DNA from: Marinobacter nauticus
GTDB taxonomy: Bacteria; Pseudomonadota; Gammaproteobacteria; Enterobacterales; Shewanellaceae
Assembly: GCF_019801015.1 (NCBI RefSeq)
Contig: NZ_JAHVJZ010000006.1
Coordinates: forward strand, 124,001-188,000
Length of the DNA stretch: 64,000 nt
Reading direction: 5' to 3'
Made by a program: the position numbers and the translations under genes. The notes below the pieces were generated by a model. The model was not told where the DNA came from and ran no database searches. It was given only the letters and a program-made list of their open reading frames with translations. Positions 60,998-64,000 of this stretch are shown here, piece after piece. Position 1 is the stretch's first letter. Each line of letters begins with the position of its first letter.

Positions 60998-61915
60998 TTA
61001 GCCAGCGCACAGGTCGCGGGCAATCGCGGACGCCAGTCGGGCGTTATTCAGTACCAGCTGGATGTTGGAATCCAGGCTGTTGCCGCCAGTCAGTTCACAC
61101 ACACGAGCCAGCAGGAACGGTGTGGATTCCTTACCGCCCACACCCTGCTCTTCCGCTTCCGCCAGCGCCTGCTCGATGGCCGCGTCAATTTGGGATTTCG
61201 GCATGGCGTACTGCTCCGGGATCGGGTTAGCGATGACCACGCCGCCCTTCAGGCCCATGCCCCACTTGGCGTTCAGCGCCGTGGCAATGGCGTCGCTGCT
61301 GTCCAGGCGGTAATCGATGTCGAAGTCGCTCTCACGGGTATAGAACGCCGGCAGGCTGTCGGTCTGGTAGCCCACAACCGGCACGCCGAAGGTTTCCAGG
61401 TACTCGCGGGTCAGGCCCAGATCCAGAATGGACTTGGCGCCGGCACAGATAACGGCCACATCAGTGTTGGCCAGCTCCTGCAGGTCAGCAGAGACATCGA
61501 AAGTTTGCTGAGCGCCACGGTGAACCCCACCGATACCGCCGGTAGCAAACACCTTGATGCCCGCCATTGCCGCCAGAATCATGGTGGACGCTACGGTAGT
61601 GGCACCGGTTTTACCGGCCGCGACGATGAACGGGATGTCACGACGGGAGGCCTTGGTCACAGACAGGCCTTCTTTGCCCAGGAACTCCACCTGCTCTTCA
61701 GTCAGACCGACGGTCAGGCGGCCCTTGATGATGGCGATGGTGGCCGGGATAGCACCGGCGTCACGTACGGTCTGCTCAACCTTAAGCGCGGTTTCCACGT
61801 TCTGCGGATAGGGCATACCGTGGGAGATGATGGTGGACTCCAGAGCCACCACCGGACGGTTATTGGCAATGGCTTCGGCAACTTCCGGGTGGATATCCAG
61901 GTACTTCTCTAGCAT
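60998..61915 (-). CDS. psuG: Pseudouridine-5'-phosphate glycosidase
   Basis: 305 residues. Landmarks of PsuG/YeiN: RPVVALESTIISHGMPYPQN, the following TIAIIKGRLTVGLT, and ATGGIGGVHRGA with the catalytic Lys and Asp region. It cleaves pseudouridine 5'-phosphate to uracil and ribose 5-phosphate. Overlaps the psuK gene by seven bases, so the operon degrades pseudouridine from RNA turnover. Confidence 0.95.
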   Translation of the reverse strand: MLEKYLDIHPEVAEAIANNRPVVALESTIISHGMPYPQNVETALKVEQTVRDAGAIPATIAIIKGRLTVGLTEEQVEFLGKEGLSVTKASRRDIPFIVAAGKTGATTVASTMILAAMAGIKVFATGGIGGVHRGAQQTFDVSADLQELANTDVAVICAGAKSILDLGLTREYLETFGVPVVGYQTDSLPAFYTRESDFDIDYRLDSSDAIATALNAKWGMGLKGGVVIANPIPEQYAMPKSQIDAAIEQALAEAEEQGVGGKESTPFLLARVCELTGGNSLDSNIQLVLNNARLASAIARDLCAG

Positions 61916-63000
61916 GGGGTCTTCTCCATCAGGCGGCGAACGGCCGCTTCGGACATAGTGGAATTAATGGTGGTTCGGGTCGCCAGCGCCAGACGGGCAG
62001 CGGCCAGAGCAAAAGGTACGGTATCGGTAAAGGACCAACCGGCCAGACGGCCATGGGCCAGACCGGCCATCAGCGCATCGCCGGCACCGGTCACATTGAC
62101 CACTTCGGTGGCGGAAGGCTCATAGCGAATGCCAACGCCGGCCTCGGAAGCGTAAGCGCCTCGGCTGCCCAGACTCAGCAGCACACGATTCACGCCCAAT
62201 TCATGCAGGGCTTCGGCAACCCGGGGCAGATCCGCTTCGCTGTCGAGGGACTGCCCGGAGAGCAGCTCGGCTTCCAGTGCGTTGGGCTTCAGGGTGTCAA
62301 TCTGACCAAGGAACGGCTTGAGCTTGTGTGCCTTGGCACGGGAAACCGGATCCACCAGCACCGGGGCATCCAGCGGGCGGGCAAACAGGGCTTCCAGGGC
62401 ACTTTCAGACAGGTTGGCGTCCAGCACCAGCACGGCAGCACGGTCGATGGGGCCGCGACGGCGCTCCATCTGCTCCGCGTCCAGACGCTCAATCAGGCTC
62501 ATGTCGTTGAGGGCCAGACGCATCTCGCCGTCACTGTCATGCAGTGACAGGTAGCTTGAGGTGGTGGCGCCCGGGATCTTCAGGCAGTGCTCAGTGCCGA
62601 CGCCAGCCATCCGGCAGGATTCAATCAACTGCTCGGCCCAGCGGTCTTCACCCAGGGCGGAGATGAACTCCACGCGGCTGCCCAGACGGGCGAGATTATC
62701 GGCGATATTGCGACCCACGCCACCCGCACTGGCGGTCAGACTGCCCGGCGTGGAGTCACCATCCACCAGCGGTCGATCGGCCACGCCACAGAGGTCCATG
62801 TTGGCGCCCCCCAGCACCAGCGCGTAACGCTCCGGTGCCAGGATGTAGCCCTTGCCCTGGATGTGGCCTTTTTGGGTCAGGTGCATGATGTGCCCGGCAA
62901 TGGCACTGCGGCTGATGCCCAGCTTATCCGCCAGCACCTGCTGAGGGATAAGGGGATCCTGGCGGATCAGATCGAGGATCTGCTGCTCTCGCTCCGTCAT
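61909..63000 (-). CDS. psuK: Pseudouridine kinase with N-terminal winged-helix domain
   Basis: 363 residues. Residues 1-50 form a helix-turn-helix (EQQILDLIRQDPLIPQQVLADKLGISRSAIAGHIMHL) of the Lrp/DeoR-like type. A PfkB kinase follows: LVLGGANMDLCG, AGGVGRNIADNLARLG and the C-terminal NVTGAGDALMAG with catalytic Asp. It phosphorylates pseudouridine for PsuG. The extra DNA-binding domain suggests the enzyme also acts as a regulator of its own operon. E. coli PsuK lacks it, but the related kinase YeiI has it. Confidence 0.9.
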   Translation of the reverse strand: MTEREQQILDLIRQDPLIPQQVLADKLGISRSAIAGHIMHLTQKGHIQGKGYILAPERYALVLGGANMDLCGVADRPLVDGDSTPGSLTASAGGVGRNIADNLARLGSRVEFISALGEDRWAEQLIESCRMAGVGTEHCLKIPGATTSSYLSLHDSDGEMRLALNDMSLIERLDAEQMERRRGPIDRAAVLVLDANLSESALEALFARPLDAPVLVDPVSRAKAHKLKPFLGQIDTLKPNALEAELLSGQSLDSEADLPRVAEALHELGVNRVLLSLGSRGAYASEAGVGIRYEPSATEVVNVTGAGDALMAGLAHGRLAGWSFTDTVPFALAAARLALATRTTINSTMSEAAVRRLMEKTPC

Positions 63001-63072
63001 AACATTTGTTTGGTTATTGGACTTATGTTTGCAATTGTAGCCTCAGCCCGACCGCCAAACCAGATCCCGGAT

Positions 63073-63106
63073 CAAAAAAAAGCACCCCGAAGGGTGCTTT
63101 TTTTAG
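63073..63106 (-). terminator. Terminator after hemE
   Basis: AAAAAAAAGCACCC, loop CGAA, GGGTGCTTTTTTT: strong in both directions, between hemE and the psuK start. Confidence 0.93.
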
Positions 63107-63119
63107 CGTGTTCGCCGCC

Positions 63120-64000
63120 TTACTTGTGGTACTTGCGGGACAGCTCGTGTACGGCATGGATAAAGGCGCCAGCGTGCTCCGGATCGGCGTGCTGGTGGAT
63201 GCCGTGACCCAGGTTGAATACGTGACCATCACCGTGGCCAAACTCACCCAGGATGCGCTCGACTTCTTCTTCGATGCGCGGGACCGGCGCGTACAGCATG
63301 GACGGGTCCATGTTGCCCTGCAGAGCCACTTTGTCGCCAACGCGGGCACGAGCGGCTTTTACGTCTACGGTCCAGTCCAGGCCCACTGCATCACAGCCGG
63401 TGGCCGCAATGTCTTCCAGCCACTGACCGCCACCTTTGGTGAACAGTACCACCGGCACTTTGTGGCCATCGTGGTCACGGATCAGGCCGTCGACGATCTT
63501 GTGCATGTAACGCAGAGAGAACTCACGGTAAGCCGGGCCGGACAGTGCGCCACCCCAGGTATCGAAGATCTGCACCGCCTGAGCGCCCGCTTTGATCTGA
63601 GCGTTCAGGTACAGAATGACGGAGTCCGCCAGCTTATCCAGCAGCATGTGCAGGGTGGCCGGCTCAGCAAACGCCATTTTCTTGATCTTGGCGAAGTCCT
63701 TGGAGCTGCCGCCTTCAACCATGTAGGTGGCCAGAGTCCAGGGGCTGCCGGAGAAACCGATCAGCGGCACTTCACCTTTCAGCTCGCGACGGATGGTACG
63801 AACGGCGTCCATCACGTAACGCAGCTCCTGCTCCGGATCCGGGATCGGCAGGTTTTCGATGGTGGCTTTGTTGTCAGCCAGAGTCTGGAAGCGCGGACCT
63901 TCACCGGTCTCGAAGTAGAGACCCAGGCCCATGGCATCAGGAATGGTGAGAATGTCGGAGAAGAGAATGGCGGCGTCGAGCGGGAAGCGGCGAAGCGGCT
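63120..64000 (-). CDS. hemE: Uroporphyrinogen decarboxylase (5' part outside the window)
   Basis: The open frame continues to the edge of the window, so about 293 C-terminal residues are seen and roughly 60 are missing. The visible part begins near [35 protein letters not shown], which holds catalytic Asp residues. It continues with [29 protein letters not shown], and the C-terminal [12 protein letters not shown] and [15 protein letters not shown]. It removes four carboxyls from uroporphyrinogen III in heme synthesis. The terminator follows closely. Confidence 0.97.
   Translation of the reverse strand, partial: PLRRFPLDAAILFSDILTIPDAMGLGLYFETGEGPRFQTLADNKATIENLPIPDPEQELRYVMDAVRTIRRELKGEVPLIGFSGSPWTLATYMVEGGSSKDFAKIKKMAFAEPATLHMLLDKLADSVILYLNAQIKAGAQAVQIFDTWGGALSGPAYREFSLRYMHKIVDGLIRDHDGHKVPVVLFTKGGGQWLEDIAATGCDAVGLDWTVDVKAARARVGDKVALQGNMDPSMLYAPVPRIEEEVERILGEFGHGDGHVFNLGHGIHQHADPEHAGAFIHAVHELSRKYHK

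Noticed and set aside
1-64000. CRISPR arrays, tRNA or rRNA genes, prophage or toxin-antitoxin systems
   Set aside because: Read for repeats with regular spacers, tRNA-like cloverleaf ends, and phage or transposase proteins; none was convincing.

Overview
The window is about 60% GC, gene-dense bacterial chromosome with no rRNA, tRNA, CRISPR array, insertion sequence or prophage that I could recognise. Gene content and order (accC-prmA-dusB-fis, purH-purD, hemE, and small lineage-type proteins such as the TIGR02922, DUF2960 and DUF2780 families) point to a marine, facultatively anaerobic gammaproteobacterium of the Alteromonadales. A Ferrimonas- or Shewanella-like host is the best guess. This is inference from gene families, not a database match.

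Layout. 1-4 kb: the end of accC, an Aer-type redox/aerotaxis receptor behind an FNR-like site, and a secreted S8 protease. 4.3-12.6 kb: a respiratory block. A small zinc-ribbon membrane protein, ravA and viaA run forward and meet, with interlocked stop codons, a reverse-strand fumarate reductase locus of the Wolinella type (frdB, frdA and three different cytochrome b subunit genes). A perfect FNR site lies at class II distance upstream of the inner four genes. 12.8-15.3 kb: prmA, dusB and fis. 15.3-29.7 kb: mostly housekeeping and accessory genes. These include a PTP-like secreted protein, a YebC/YeeN regulator, gabD, a TPR protein with a decayed sulfotransferase domain, ybcJ, an RraB-like gene, an OmpA-type lipoprotein, a DHFR-like/TetR divergent pair, a DEAD-box helicase, lysO, and a zntR-Cu/Zn efflux operon. 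29.8-33 kb: purH-purD with a PurR-like promoter and a structured leader.

33-46.7 kb: a secreted DUF1501/DUF1800 pair, a candidate 54-residue gene that has probably been overlooked, several small lipoproteins and hypothetical proteins, an HrpB-like helicase, yccF, a HAD hydrolase and a GNAT acetyltransferase. 46.8-51 kb: a five-gene arsenic operon (arsR, acr3, arsenic-type GAPDH, arsJ, and a CX5R phosphatase-like gene) with no recognisable arsC. 51.2-53.4 kb: phaC-phaJ for polyhydroxyalkanoate synthesis. 53.4-64 kb: ygiQ, yjjU-like patatin, an SDR, a GGDEF/EAL c-di-GMP protein, a uracil-DNA-glycosylase-family protein, psuK-psuG and the 3' part of hemE.

The block I find most likely to hide undescribed biology is 4.3-12.6 kb. 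There the RavA-ViaA chaperone pair is physically coupled to fumarate reductase. The three FrdC paralogues differ in heme ligands and in essential glutamates: one is canonical, one keeps four histidines but lacks both glutamates, and one keeps only the proximal-heme pair. Second is the arsenic operon whose only reductase candidate is a dual-specificity-phosphatase-like protein.
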